A DNA stretch of 64,000 nt from Sinotaia quadrata (GCA_028829895.1 CM054183.1:13644975-13708974); one strand, 5' to 3'. Positions 51,101-60,517 are shown, counted from the stretch's first letter. Program-made: numbers and translations. The notes: a model not told the origin generated them from the letters alone.

Positions 51101-52530
51101 GTGGCTCTTGGACATGTACTAAGGTGTCCCATAACACATCGAATGCGGACACTACCTCTTAGATACTGTTCAGGGCGTACAAGTTTAGCATTTATGCAGC
51201 TTATGGACGCGCCTGTATCGACCAGTATTTTGACTTTTTGTCCGTTTACTGTAGCCTGTTGGGTCTTTAGAGTTGCACCTGTTTCAGTGCATACCTTTAC
51301 ATCACGTGGACTGGGACAGTTCTGAGAACTATGCCCCTTCCCTTTGCAAGTGTAACATGTCATAGGCGGGGAGTCACGTGTGTGACGTCGTACGTCTTGT
51401 GACTTAGTGTATGTCCGTTGTACCGGTTCGGGTTTTTCCGATTTCGTCATTGGTCGGTTCGGTTTCGGTGTATACTTCTGCCGATTTGTAAGAGAAGGGC
51501 GTGGCGCACTCCTCGTAATTACCGGATCAGGGTAATCATTATACGTGTCTGCTAACTTCAACATATCACTGAAGTTAGTCGGGGGATTTCGCTGCAAATA
51601 TGTCGTCATTGCAGGCGGAGCAATATGGAGAAATTGATCTCTTAATATCAAATCAAATAGGCCCTCATATGTCTTCCGGATGTCTGTCAAATCAATCCAT
51701 CTATCAAGATAATGGCGTAACCGGGTACCGAAGGCTTGCATGGTGTCATTTGCTTTGGGTATGGCCCTCCTAAACATTTTTCTAAAGCCTTCTGCTGTAC
51801 ATTGAAAAGTACGCATCAAACCCGTTTTGAGATCTGCATAAGTAATAGCGGGATCGCGCGTTAGATCAGTAAATGCGCGCGAGCTTTCACCTTGAAGTAT
51901 TTGACCGAGTTGTTGTTTCTTTTCAATGTCAGTGTAATTAAAGTTGGCAATGAAACTGTCAAAGCGTGTCAAAAACTCGTCAATCGTCTCGACTTCAGGG
52001 TTAAAGAAAGCTAGCCGTGTACGGGGTTTATTTAATTCGGCCTGTTGCTTAGCAGTCCCATCTAACAACTTCTCTCTAGCTGTTACCTCTTGCTTAGCTA
52101 ATTCAAGCTGTTCCTGATGTGCTCTAGCTTTTAACTTAAGCTTTTTCTCTTCTACTTCCTGCCTTTTATCTTCTAAATCCCTAGCTGACTGAATCTTTAA
52201 TAACTCTATTTCTCTCATATCTTGGATTTCTTTCTCTTTAAAATCTCTCGCCTCTTTCGCTCTTTTTTCCTCTAACTCTCTCGCCTCTTTCGATCTTTTT
52301 TCCTCTAACTCTCTCAAAGTTTGCATCTCTAAATCCTTAGCTACCTGTCTCTTTTCTTCTAGCTCATTTTTCTTATCCTCTAACTCTCTCGCCTCTTTCG
52401 CCTCATTTTCTTTCGCAACATACCATTTAGCTATCTCCTCATCCACGTATTTCTTTAGCTCGGCTTTCTCATACCCGAATTCTCTACCCATAGCCATGAG
52501 TTCTTTCTTCATGTTTACTAGCTCGGCCAT
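48115..52530 (-). CDS. Gag-pol polyprotein, order Gag-PR-INT-RT-RNaseH
   Basis: One open frame of 1,471 residues, no internal stop or frameshift. In order: a charged, Glu/Lys/Arg-rich coiled coil with EARELEEKR repeats (about 40-160); a capsid-like Gag domain (about 170-340); a CCHC zinc knuckle (C392, C395, H400, C405); an aspartic protease active site DTGAS (438-442); integrase HHCC zinc finger (H623, H630, C660, C663) and catalytic D693, D753, E789 (D,D-35-E); a GPY motif (930-932); reverse transcriptase with KFDMCKGYWQL (D1141) and an FFDD active site (1201-1204) where YxDD is usual; RNase H acidic residues D1352, E1391, D1418, D1461; then a stop 10 residues later. Integrase lies before reverse transcriptase. 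All recognisable catalytic residues are present. The start is the first ATG in a 464-base leader. Confidence 0.97.
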   Translation of the reverse strand: MAELVNMKKELMAMGREFGYEKAELKKYVDEEIAKWYVAKENEAKEARELEDKKNELEEKRQVAKDLEMQTLRELEEKRSKEARELEEKRAKEARDFKEKEIQDMREIELLKIQSARDLEDKRQEVEEKKLKLKARAHQEQLELAKQEVTAREKLLDGTAKQQAELNKPRTRLAFFNPEVETIDEFLTRFDSFIANFNYTDIEKKQQLGQILQGESSRAFTDLTRDPAITYADLKTGLMRTFQCTAEGFRKMFRRAIPKANDTMQAFGTRLRHYLDRWIDLTDIRKTYEGLFDLILRDQFLHIAPPAMTTYLQRNPPTNFSDMLKLADTYNDYPDPVITRSAPRPSLTNRQKYTPKPNRPMTKSEKPEPVQRTYTKSQDVRRHTRDSPPMTCYTCKGKGHSSQNCPSPRDVKVCTETGATLKTQQATVNGQKVKILVDTGASISCINAKLVRPEQYLRGSVRIRCVMGHLSTCPRATVHVTSPVFSGTVTAAVIRDMQFGFILSPGQCDAHTDDIYPVLPVTTRAQRERSKQGPPALKIVENTFPQLTPSQLSHLQQEDKSLSSMLKLARKNTITSSKYATITYFLKDGLAFRRTDFKENDTRSTTCLFTPKPLRPLILSFAHDSIMSGHQGARRTEQRIREDFFWPGLSRDVRSYVRTCTQCQQHIDRGRVSRVPLEIVPTVEEPFLKVAVDIIGPIIPAAEGGYRYILTIVDFATRYPEAVALKGITAIEVADALIDVFSRTGVPREILSDQGTQFTSAMMAETIRLLACKQLFSSPYHAQSNGAVERFNGTIKKMLIKMASEQPDQWPRFLAPLLFAYRELPQESTGYSPFQLLYGRQPRGPLKLIKETWVKGDTVTDGKDVHTYVAELRQRLTETCHLAQENIREKQPRYKRNFDRTAVERNLESGQLVLLLRPTHNNRMQMHWRGPYRVIKRVKQNDYSIQIGNKQKIYHINMLKRYYERSDEQIQNVNVALIQLEDSNFRTDMMSAETTPNPAVTVDQVEIDSNLTVEQRDAMSELLHRHARIFTDQPGHSDLVEHRIKLLSDKPIRLKQYPQKYESTKYIAEQVREMQEQGVIEQSISPYSSPVVLVKKKDGTLRFCVDYRQLNEITEFDAEPIPNQDELFAKLTKAHYFSKFDMCKGYWQLSVAIDDRPKTAFPTPLGLFQFCRLPFGLANAPATFARFMRKLPLESVDALNFFDDILVATGTWDQHLSSVGGLLDILERHKLTVKPTKVRAGFREIEFLGHIISDGQIGPNLDLTAAIRDMTLPTTKKQVRAVLGLVGYYRKFVPNFSTLLKPLTDLTGNKQPTKIRWTAECSTALEKVKDILTSKPVLQLPDFDKRFIVRTDASDEGLGAILLQETDDEYLPVAYASKKLLDRETRYSTIEKECLAIVWALKKFSAYLYSKPFILQCDHKPLTYLRTSMYDNARLTRWTLLLQEYSFVVEHIAGRENSGADALSRHAITAI

Positions 52531-52974
52531 TTTTAAAATTGCTAGTTATCACGAGTATGGATAAAGTGACTTAGAATATTCGCGGGATTTTGACCTCTGT
52601 CGGTCACAAGTGGTGCAATGGTGTGCGTATGAACACCAGCCACCACGTGATTAGGATTTTGACAAACACGAATAAAAGAGATCCTAATCGCAATTTTGCA
52701 AAGTTAGCAAAATTAGCAAAACATCAGTTGCTAATGTAGCGTACAAAATATCGATCTATGTACGTCTAAACACGAGTCGGTACGCGTTAACGATAATAGC
52801 GTAAAGATTATAAAACTTATTTTCAACACAATAATAAGTCTTATCAAAATCCAGTTCACCTAAGTCTCAATAGCAAAGCCCTAACATGCAATAAACAATG
52901 CATAATGGTGATGAGATAGAAAAGCAGGAAAGAGATGACACTTTCTTACAACAACACAATTTACCTTGTCAGAT
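52531..52974 (-). other. 5' leader of the retrotransposon
   Basis: Untranslated region between the primer binding site and the gag start. No frame of note; probably holds packaging and dimerisation signals, which cannot be identified from sequence alone. Confidence 0.6.
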
Positions 52975-52992
52975 CACGGTCAGTGGTCACCA
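52975..52992 (-). other. Primer binding site (PBS)
   Basis: On the minus strand, two bases after the 5' LTR end, TGGTGACCACTGACC begins. TGG matches the CCA end of any tRNA; the first eight bases are those of the tRNA-Trp-type PBS of avian retroviruses, but the following bases differ, so the tRNA is not assigned. Confidence 0.65.
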
Positions 52993-52994
52993 GA

Positions 52995-54731
52995 TGTCAC
53001 AAAACGGGAGGCTCGTTACAAGCCGACCCTGAGCTGAAGTTAGAGATGCAAGGGGTGAAGTCTATTTTTGGCCTGCTCCGGTGCACCTCCAAGAAAAGCC
53101 CATGTGACGTATGCCAGTACTACGTCGTGTCAAGTTGTTACATAGACACACATGACATACTCCATTGATGTTTGGGTGGGGCCCACTTTATTAATGTCAT
53201 GCCAAGGAACGTTTTATTGGCAGTGTGTGTTGTGAGTGTGTATCATAAATGTGAATAAATGGACGAACAGACGAACGGTGCAAAACAATAGTACAAATTC
53301 TTTCGTCCCTCTCAAAAACTATGAATAACAAGAGAGTTGAAAGATGTTTAAATCAGGTTATTTATTTCCCGATTTAAAAGGGGCACTACTCTTTCGCACA
53401 GTGATTAATTCATTCATTCAACTTTCCAATGTCATACACTCTTTGGGAAATAAGGGGAGATGAAAATGATGAAATTCAAAATATAAAATAAAGATTAATT
53501 ACACAATTCTTATGCGGCAAATGTGGCCGCTTTAACAATAGTTCACATGTAAAATAAGCATTACTTTTAACATTAGAGTTCTTATTTTGCAAACGATATA
53601 ATAGTGTTCATTTTCTTAAGAGTCCTAGACTTAAGTATGTGCGCGTTAGCCGTGCGAATGATTACTCACTATTAATGTCAGAGTTCCAAGGAGATGACGT
53701 AATCTCACACGTCACTTATAAGCGGCACTTCAAAGTGAAGATCGACGCAATGGAGGCGTCGCATTACAGGTGAAGATTCTGCAGAATCTAGGCACCACTT
53801 TCAGATTATCACTGGGGAGAAATCTGAAATTTAACTGACTGTTGTCAGTCTCGATAATTGTCGCTGTTTGTTGGTTGTCGTGGAAACGGACCCCCCAACG
53901 ACGTTTAGCATTATCGGGTAGAGTCGTCCAGTGGGATGTGTCGTCGCATTACATTGAGTGTAGAACTCCGGATTGTCTGTAAGAAAATCTCGGTGCTAGC
54001 CCCTCAATTTGCGGGATAGACTGCCAAAACGAACTCAGACAGGGGGAAGAACAAGTTGGTCCCTCGTGTCGTTAACTGCATACAACCAGCGTCGCATGCA
54101 TCGGGTTTTCTTTGGACAGTGAACTTTCCACTTTGCCAACAATTATACTGAGTAATTTTGCCTCGTTACTCAATATATGGCATCAGACGGATGGAAAACG
54201 GATGGAAAGAGATTATTGCAGCTTTCCTTTATGAAATCTCTGTACATGAGATAATTCATACGTGAAGTTAGACTGGCTTCAGACGAATCGACGTTTTCAA
54301 CATTGAGAATAAAGTCTTCATTTTGCCTCTTATATAGCTCTCACTGAAGGTTTCCAAAACTTCCAGAAGCTATGTCCTGTGACATGATTTTTGCCTTGGA
54401 TATATAGTGGTAATCGTGATGCACGCTTTTCTGTGGTCAATTCTAATGCGCACTGGCCATTTCACTCGTCAACAACATGTGACGGTATTGCGCAGTTGTC
54501 CCAATTTATTTAATATACATATTCTTCATAAACTAATACATATATTCAATATGATATATTAACACACACTGCGTCACGAACGTCTGTCTACTAAAGAGAT
54601 CTTAGGTGACCGTTACTGGAATTTCATGCTACATACGAAAAATAACAAAACTCGGATTACTTCAATTAGTTTTGTTAGCGGTTTATTAAAATGAAATAAA
54701 ATATAATTTCTGTCCCTCGTTTCCTGTGACA
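52995..54731 (-). repeat. 5' LTR of the retrotransposon
   Basis: 1,737 bp, identical by eye to the 3' LTR except one base at 53,743. As transcribed from the minus strand it carries the element's promoter. The small open frame starting at 52,935 and entering the LTR has no recognised product. Confidence 0.97.
54326..54337 (-). promoter_or_regulatory. Candidate TATA box in the 5' LTR
   Basis: CTATATAAGAGG on the minus strand, about 395 bases into the LTR, a plausible TATA box. A second TATA-like site, ACTATATATCC, lies near 54,397-54,407, so the choice is uncertain. Confidence 0.4.
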
Positions 54732-54736
54732 GGTAA
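54732..54736. repeat. Target-site duplication, right copy
   Basis: GGTAA directly after the right LTR. Because the LTR ends ACA and the left flank also reads ACAGGTAA, the match extends 3 bases by coincidence or microhomology. Confidence 0.95.
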
Positions 54737-55360
54737 TATGTAGAGCCAATCCTGAACATTATGACAAGTATTCTACGCTGGCACACGTGCATGTTAACAC
54801 TGAGTGTATCTTACGTTAAAATGAAACGTAAAAGCCTTTGAGAGATATCCGTGTCCCAGCACAATATCTCATTTCTTTCTTTCTTTTTTCAATCATTCTA
54901 GAGCCATTCATCACAGCTGCCTACTCGTTTTAAGTAAATAAGCTAATATAATTTTTTCTCCCCCCCCCCAGCAATTCTTTATTATAGTTCAAGAATTCAG
55001 CCACTTCTGGTCCTTTGTTTTCATTTTGAGCAAGAAAGAGTAACTAATAAAGCTCAAAGTGCAGAAGCGGTAACTTTAATGGTCACAGAGCAACTAAAGG
55101 TCCAAAGTCAAAATAGGTCTGAGTCCTACTGCGAGTGTCCATCGACAAATGAGGGGTCATAGAGCAGAATAGAGGGGTAGTCTGTAGAACAGAAGATCCA
55201 AGTGCAGAATATAGAGTCAGTCTGTAACATAGAGGGTCCAGGTACAGAAGAGGGTCAGTCTATAGAACAGATTGTTCAACTACAGTGCGATACAAAAGGT
55301 TCTTCTGCATATTACAGAGAATCCAACTGTAGAGAGTCCGATAATGTAGTGTTCAAAATC
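54737..55360. other. Flank with decayed minisatellite units
   Basis: Poly-C near 54,960; from about 55,130 phrases such as TAGAGGGTCCAGG and ACAGAAGATCC anticipate the following array. No gene seen. Confidence 0.5.
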
Positions 55361-55811
55361 AGAATACAGAAGATCCAATCCAGAGTATCTGGTCTAACTA
55401 CAGAATACAGAAGATCCAGTCCAGAGTACCTGGTCTAACTACAGAATACAGAAGATCCAGTCCAGAGTACCTGGTCTAACTGTAGACGGAAGATTCAAAT
55501 TCAGAATAACTGGTCTAACTACAGAATACAGAAGATCCAGTCCAGAGTACCTGGTCTAACTACAGAATACAGAAGATCCAATCCAGAGTACCTGGTCTAA
55601 CTACAGAATACAGAAGATCCAATCTAGAGTACCAGGTCTAACTACAGAATACAGAAGATCCAATCCAGAGTACCAGGTCTAACTACAGAATACAGAAGAT
55701 CCAGTCCAGAGTAACTGGTCTAACTGTAGACGGAAGATTCAAATTCAGAATAACTGGTCTAAATGCAGAATACAGAAGATCCAATCCAGAGTACCTGGTC
55801 TAACTATAGAC
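55361..55811 (+). repeat. 41-bp minisatellite, about 11 units
   Basis: Units of CTGGTCTAACTACAGAATAC plus AGAAGATCCAGTCCAGAGTAC. Two units are a second type with TGTAGACGGAAGATTCAAAT, spaced about five units apart, which suggests duplication of a larger block. Confidence 0.93.
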
Positions 55812-56600
55812 AGAGGATCCGAATACTGAGAAGCGGGTGTAAGTGCAATCTATGGACAGCACATCCGGAATAGAAAGTTCTATTGCGCACTATAGAGGAT
55901 TCTAGTGCAAACCAGAAAGCCGCACTATATATAGAGTCCAATTCCGAACAGAAGTATAACTACAGAATACAGACGGTCATAGCACAGAATAGAGTCCAAA
56001 TTCAATGGAGCCCTCCGTTCTGAACTGCAGCCGGTTCACCAAAGAATAATGGACACTCAGAATAACAGTCAAAAGTCCAAAATCTCTTCCACGCAAGATT
56101 TTGAATCGTTTTTTCTTCCAACCCCCCCCCCCACTCCTTTCCTAGACAGTTGTCTGTGTTTTTATACCAATAATACTAATCTGCTCGAAAGCAGAATGAC
56201 TGATAGAACGGGCAATACAATATAATATTCAACGAAGTCTGCAGAGTTCTCTTCCCTTTGAGTACGATCGATACGTGCTGACTTGTAGCGGCAGTTTTCC
56301 ATTGGATGGCCTCATGCATAATTCGTCTATGACTCTATAGCAATAGAGCCCACATTTCGTCGTGGCACAAGGGTGTCGTCACCATGGGAGACCTATGACA
56401 ACATTGTTATTTTGTATAAGCTTCATAAACTAGCTAGTGACTGTAGCTGTATGGCCGCAGTATTTTAATTTTTATTTTTCACTGTCAGCATCTCCTCACC
56501 CCCCCCCTACCCCCACCAATGGAGTACAAATAAAGGCTGATCGAGTTGTATTCGAACTTCATGCGATTTAGTTAACGATTTGTAAAACTGCGATTTGTAA
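55812..56600. other. Non-coding stretch with poly-C tracts
   Basis: Decayed relatives of the preceding array to about 56,000; poly-C near 56,123 and 56,500. No gene seen. Confidence 0.5.
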
Positions 56601-56848
56601 TATATATGTTTAAGCGTGCTTAGTATATGTGGGCCCTACACACGTTTGCTGACATTGCTATATATATGTTTAAGCGTGCTTAGTATATGTGGGCCCTACA
56701 CACTTTTGCTGACATTGCTATATATATGCTTAAGCGTGCTTAGTACATGTGGGCCCTACACACTTTTGCTGACATTTTGCTATATATGTGTAAGGAATGC
56801 TTAGTACAGATGGACCCTACACATTTTTTGCTGACATTGCTATATAAA
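56601..56848 (+). repeat. 60-bp minisatellite, about 4 copies
   Basis: Units start TATATATGTTTAAGCGTGCT at 56,601 and 56,661, TATATATGCTTAAGCG at 56,721, and a diverged unit at 56,781. The unit is divisible by three, so the open frame across it is an artefact. Confidence 0.95.
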
Positions 56849-57690
56849 TTTGCCTACCCTATTTATAAACTTAGTTGTTATATAAATTGTTAAATTATAA
56901 TTTGATAATTATCAAAGTGACCCAGCATTGGGCACTCCTTTTGATGGTATTTTTGTAAGTGTCAGAGTTGGAGTAAACAACTCGAATAGAGAATATGCTA
57001 GAAAATTGCTGATGCAATCCAAACCTGTTCCAGCTGGATGATTAATTTTTGTGACTAATAGTTTCACACTTGTTCATGTTAATTTTATCCAATGGGGATG
57101 GATCAGAAGTTTCTTTGTTGAAGAAGTACTCTATTCTATCACTTTAATTTGAACATAACTCCAGTCCAGTCATAAAGGTGATCATTAGCTTATGAGCAGA
57201 GAAAGCCTTTTTGGTTATCACTTCATGCTACAGTGACTACTATACTCTACTTGAATATGTTGGTGTGTGAATCCAGCATAGTTATCAGGAAACCCTGTTG
57301 CTGTAGGTTGATTCCTGTGAATTTTGTTCGTGTACCAAAGGGCAGAAACTGTGGATTGAGTTTGGTCTTGAGAATTCACGAAGAGTATTTTGAATGTTCC
57401 GCAAGGTGTGCTGAGTAAACACACACAGAAATTGAAGAACATTCCGCTGATGTGCTTAATAGCTCAGGTGAAATTCAGAGAGTGCATCAAAGATTCTGGA
57501 ACAGTTGTGTGGATGGATGGAGTGTAGGGGGCGCTTCCGGCTTCCGCCGCTTTCGCGCTGGTGTTGTTGTGTAACATGGGACCTCACCTAAATATGAAAG
57601 GCAGTGACTTATTGCAAACTGCATGACTGTGAAACATATACCGGTGGCAGTCACCATCTTTGAACAGGTTATGTGAATTGACTTTAATTA
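56849..57690 (-). repeat. Dispersed repeat family A, copy 6
   Basis: On the plus strand it runs from AAATTTGCCTACCC (family end) through GGGCACTCCTTTTGATGGTA, GGGGATGGATCAGAAGTTTC, TTTGGTCTTGAGAATTCACG and GGAACAGTTGTG to TGAAAGGCAGTGACTTATTG, matching copies 1 and 4. It has a small GC-rich insertion near 57,510-57,575. It begins exactly at the end of the 60-bp minisatellite. Confidence 0.8.
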
Positions 57691-57788
57691 TTCCTGCTAC
57701 TGCGTGTAGGTCAAACAACGCTGTTATTATTGTCCAATGAAAACACTGCTGGAACTCAGTGAATACTTTTGTGTCGCTCTTATATTGC

Positions 57789-57905
57789 TGATAGATCACA
57801 TTCAAAGCATTTTTATTAATTTATGGGTGATAGATCACATTCAAAGCATTTTTATTAATTTATGGGTGATAGATCACATTCAAAGCATTTTTATTAATTT
57901 ATGGG
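57789..57905 (+). repeat. 39-bp tandem repeat, 3 identical copies
   Basis: Units starting TGATAGATCACATTCAAAGC at 57,789, 57,828 and 57,867, without differences. Confidence 0.97.
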
Positions 57906-58224
57906 TGAAAATAAACTTTCTCACCACGGACGTATATTAGAAAAATATATTATTACAGTATAGAGTGTGTTTCACATTGTTAAAAGAAAGGAAAAGAGAA
58001 AACAATATTTATTGCTGTTTATTTGTTTTTGTTTTGGTCAGACATAATAATGTAATAAACAATTTCTAGTACAGCCTGATAGGGGTAAATTTATATTAAT
58101 ACGCATATTTAAATTATAATTAAATTTGTGGTAGTTAGTCATGTTGAAAATAGGTAGATGGGGATAAGTTGGAGTGGGAGCAGAGCACCTTTTTTGGGGT
58201 GTGGAAGGTTACAAGAGACAGGTC

Positions 58225-58485
58225 TTTTTATCTCACTGTCTGTCTGTCTGTCTCTATCTCACTGTGTGTGTCAGTCTCTCTATCTGTGTATCTCTCTGTG
58301 TAGATCTATCTGCTCTCTTTGTAACACTCTGTTTTCGCTCTCTTTCTCTCTATTTCTCTCTGCGTAGATCTATCTGCTCTCTCTATCTGTCTATATCCGT
58401 CTCTCTGTATATCTGTTTACTTTGTGACTATCCGTTTGTCCCTCTGTTTATTTCTGTTTCTGTTCATTGTCTCCCTCTCCCTGTT

Positions 58486-58544
<59 letters not shown>

Positions 58545-58545
58545 G
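58225..58545. repeat. Pyrimidine-rich tract, (CT)n and (TA)n
   Basis: Degenerate CTGT/CTCT-rich sequence ending in a pure (CT)n run and a (TA)n run at about 58,484-58,541. Open frames here are Ser/Leu-rich artefacts. Confidence 0.9.
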
Positions 58546-59459
58546 CTACTGTATCTGCCCCCATCCCACTCTTTCAAGTTTGCAATCCAAATAGAAACAG
58601 TTTATTTATAGGAAAAGATCTCCAAACTGCCGTTAATTATGTCATTCGTTCAAGGCAGGGGAAGGAACTCATAATATTGCTACATTATTATTTTCTGCTG
58701 ATTCTCAACATCCCATCTCGTACATTATCTACAAAGATAGCTGTTAATCATCGGAATACAAATATTTTCTCTCCGTTAATGTCGAAAGCTGTCAAGGGCA
58801 AGGTATACGATTCCTAACTTGGCGCTATGCCAAACTATAATACCTATAATACCGTTTACATCGTTATCGGCCAACAGTTGAAGGTTCTGCCTGCACCTGG
58901 CTTTTCCATTTCATCCTACAAAGAAAAAAAATAATTAGAAGAAAGGAAAAAAACAAATCTACGTGTGTATCATTGAATTCGTGTCCTTTCCTAATTGCAA
59001 GTCCAGAGTACTGGGCAGTTAATCGAAGGACTGGTGATCACGTGGTACTGATGCGCGATGTTTTAAAATGTAGATTTTAGATTATTTCTGCTCACCCTAA
59101 TGTTAGTTTTTAACGAAATTGCATTGGCACAGGAGAACTATTGTACTATTCTAAATTAAATATTGTGAAAAAAAGAAATAAAACCGCCGAATTTTTGTTT
59201 TTGTTTTTGTTTTTTTTGTTTTTTTGATTCTTTATGTCCTAAAATGATAGGAGAGATTAAAAGAGAATCCATTCCCAGTTAAGCTAAACTCAATCATTCT
59301 CACGGCAAGCGGCAGTTTTTGCCTCCACCAACTGCCATCAAATATTAATTTTTAAGTGGTTCTGTATAGTTGCTAACAAATTTCATTTGCAATAGAAAAA
59401 ACGAGCACTAATAAAGAATAATGTTGCCAATGCATACGTTCCGAGATCATAGAAATAAA
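58546..59459. other. AT-rich, no gene seen
   Basis: Includes T-rich tracts near 59,195-59,226. No coding signal. Confidence 0.5.
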
Positions 59460-59830
59460 AATTACACAACTCGAAACAGGACAACTCAACTCAACACAGC
59501 TCAACATAGCACAAACCAGAACAACTAAACTCAGCACAACTCAAAACAAAACAACTCAGCTCAGTACATAACACAAAACAGAACAACTTAATTCAGTACA
59601 TCTCAGCGCAACATAAACAGAACTGAGCACAGCTCACCACAACAAAAACAAAACACCTTAACACAGCTCAACACAACACAAAACAGAACACCTCAATACA
59701 ACGCAACACATCACAACACAAAACAGGACAACTCCAATCAACACAGCTCTGTACAACACAAAACAGGTTAACTCAATACAACACAGTTCAGCACAACAGA
59801 AAACAGGACAACTCAGTACAACACGTCACT
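59460..59830 (+). repeat. Degenerate CAACTCAACACAGCTCAACA-type repeat
   Basis: Roughly ten to twelve irregular units of about 30-35 bp made of ACTCAACACAGCTC and ACACAAAACAGAACA phrases. Confidence 0.8.
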
Positions 59831-60447
59831 GTCGTTAACGACACCCAACCACAATCACCGCCCTAAAATCCATAAGATCAACCATAATAACCACAGGCAT
59901 AAGAACTATAACACGATTCCATTAGACTATAACTACCACCAACACAACATAAACAACCTCCACAACTTAATAATAACTACAGCATAAACTCAACCTCCAC
60001 AACAATCAAATGCGCCAAACCCCAGGCACGAAGTAAGTCGCAAGTAGTAAAATAAACCGTCAAAATCATAATATAAAAGAGCATAGTTTACGAAATTGAA
60101 CTTTAGCAATAAGCAAGTGAAAAAGTATGAGATCTTTGAGTCAATAGATTATCATGCAAAAAGCAAGTGAAAAAGTATGTTATGAGTTCTTATAATCCCT
60201 TATAATAAATTATAAATTATCATGCATCGATTTTTCATAACCTCTAGTTCAGTCATTGTGTGCTGTGCTTGTAATCACTTTAATTTTAACTGATCCATAA
60301 TTATAAATGTTACAGTTCAATGGACAGATAGATATGTAGATTGACTGAAAGACTCAAGGCAGATATTTATAATAAGTTTTGTACGCATACAGTGCAATAT
60401 AAACTAAATTTGTGACGATCTCTGCTTTAGATAAGATGTGTTTAGGG

Positions 60448-60452
<5 letters not shown>
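59831..60452. other. AT/CA-rich, no gene seen
   Basis: A two-copy phrase AAGCAAGTGAAAAAGTATG occurs near 60,111 and 60,160. No gene seen. Confidence 0.5.

Positions 60453-60510
<58 letters not shown>
60453..60510. repeat. (GA)n microsatellite
   Basis: About 28 GA units with a purine-rich tail to about 60,590. Confidence 0.95.

Positions 60511-60517
<7 letters not shown>

Larger units (their letters stand above)
46249..54731 (-). mobile_element. Complete Ty3/gypsy-type LTR retrotransposon with Gmr1-like domain order
   Basis: 8,483 bp with every expected part visible: two 1,737-bp LTRs with TGTCACA...TGTGACA ends, a 5-bp target duplication GGTAA, a primer binding site two bases inside the 5' LTR, a polypurine tract abutting the 3' LTR, and one intact gag-pol frame. 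The order is gag, zinc knuckle, protease, integrase, reverse transcriptase, RNase H. Ty3/gypsy elements normally have integrase last; the reversed order with gypsy-type enzymes is what defines the Gmr1-like group (named from cod). Line-by-line comparison of the LTRs shows a single difference (A at 46,997 against C at 53,743), so insertion was very recent and the element may still be mobile. No envelope or chromodomain is seen. Confidence 0.97.

Noticed and set aside
52935..53168. 77-codon frame crossing the LTR boundary
   Set aside because: It runs from the leader into the LTR on the strand opposite to gag-pol and has no recognisable motif.
46249..54731. Endogenous retrovirus with an envelope gene
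   Set aside because: The frame ends after RNase H 119 bases before the PPT, leaving no room for an envelope; no envelope-like frame exists in the element.
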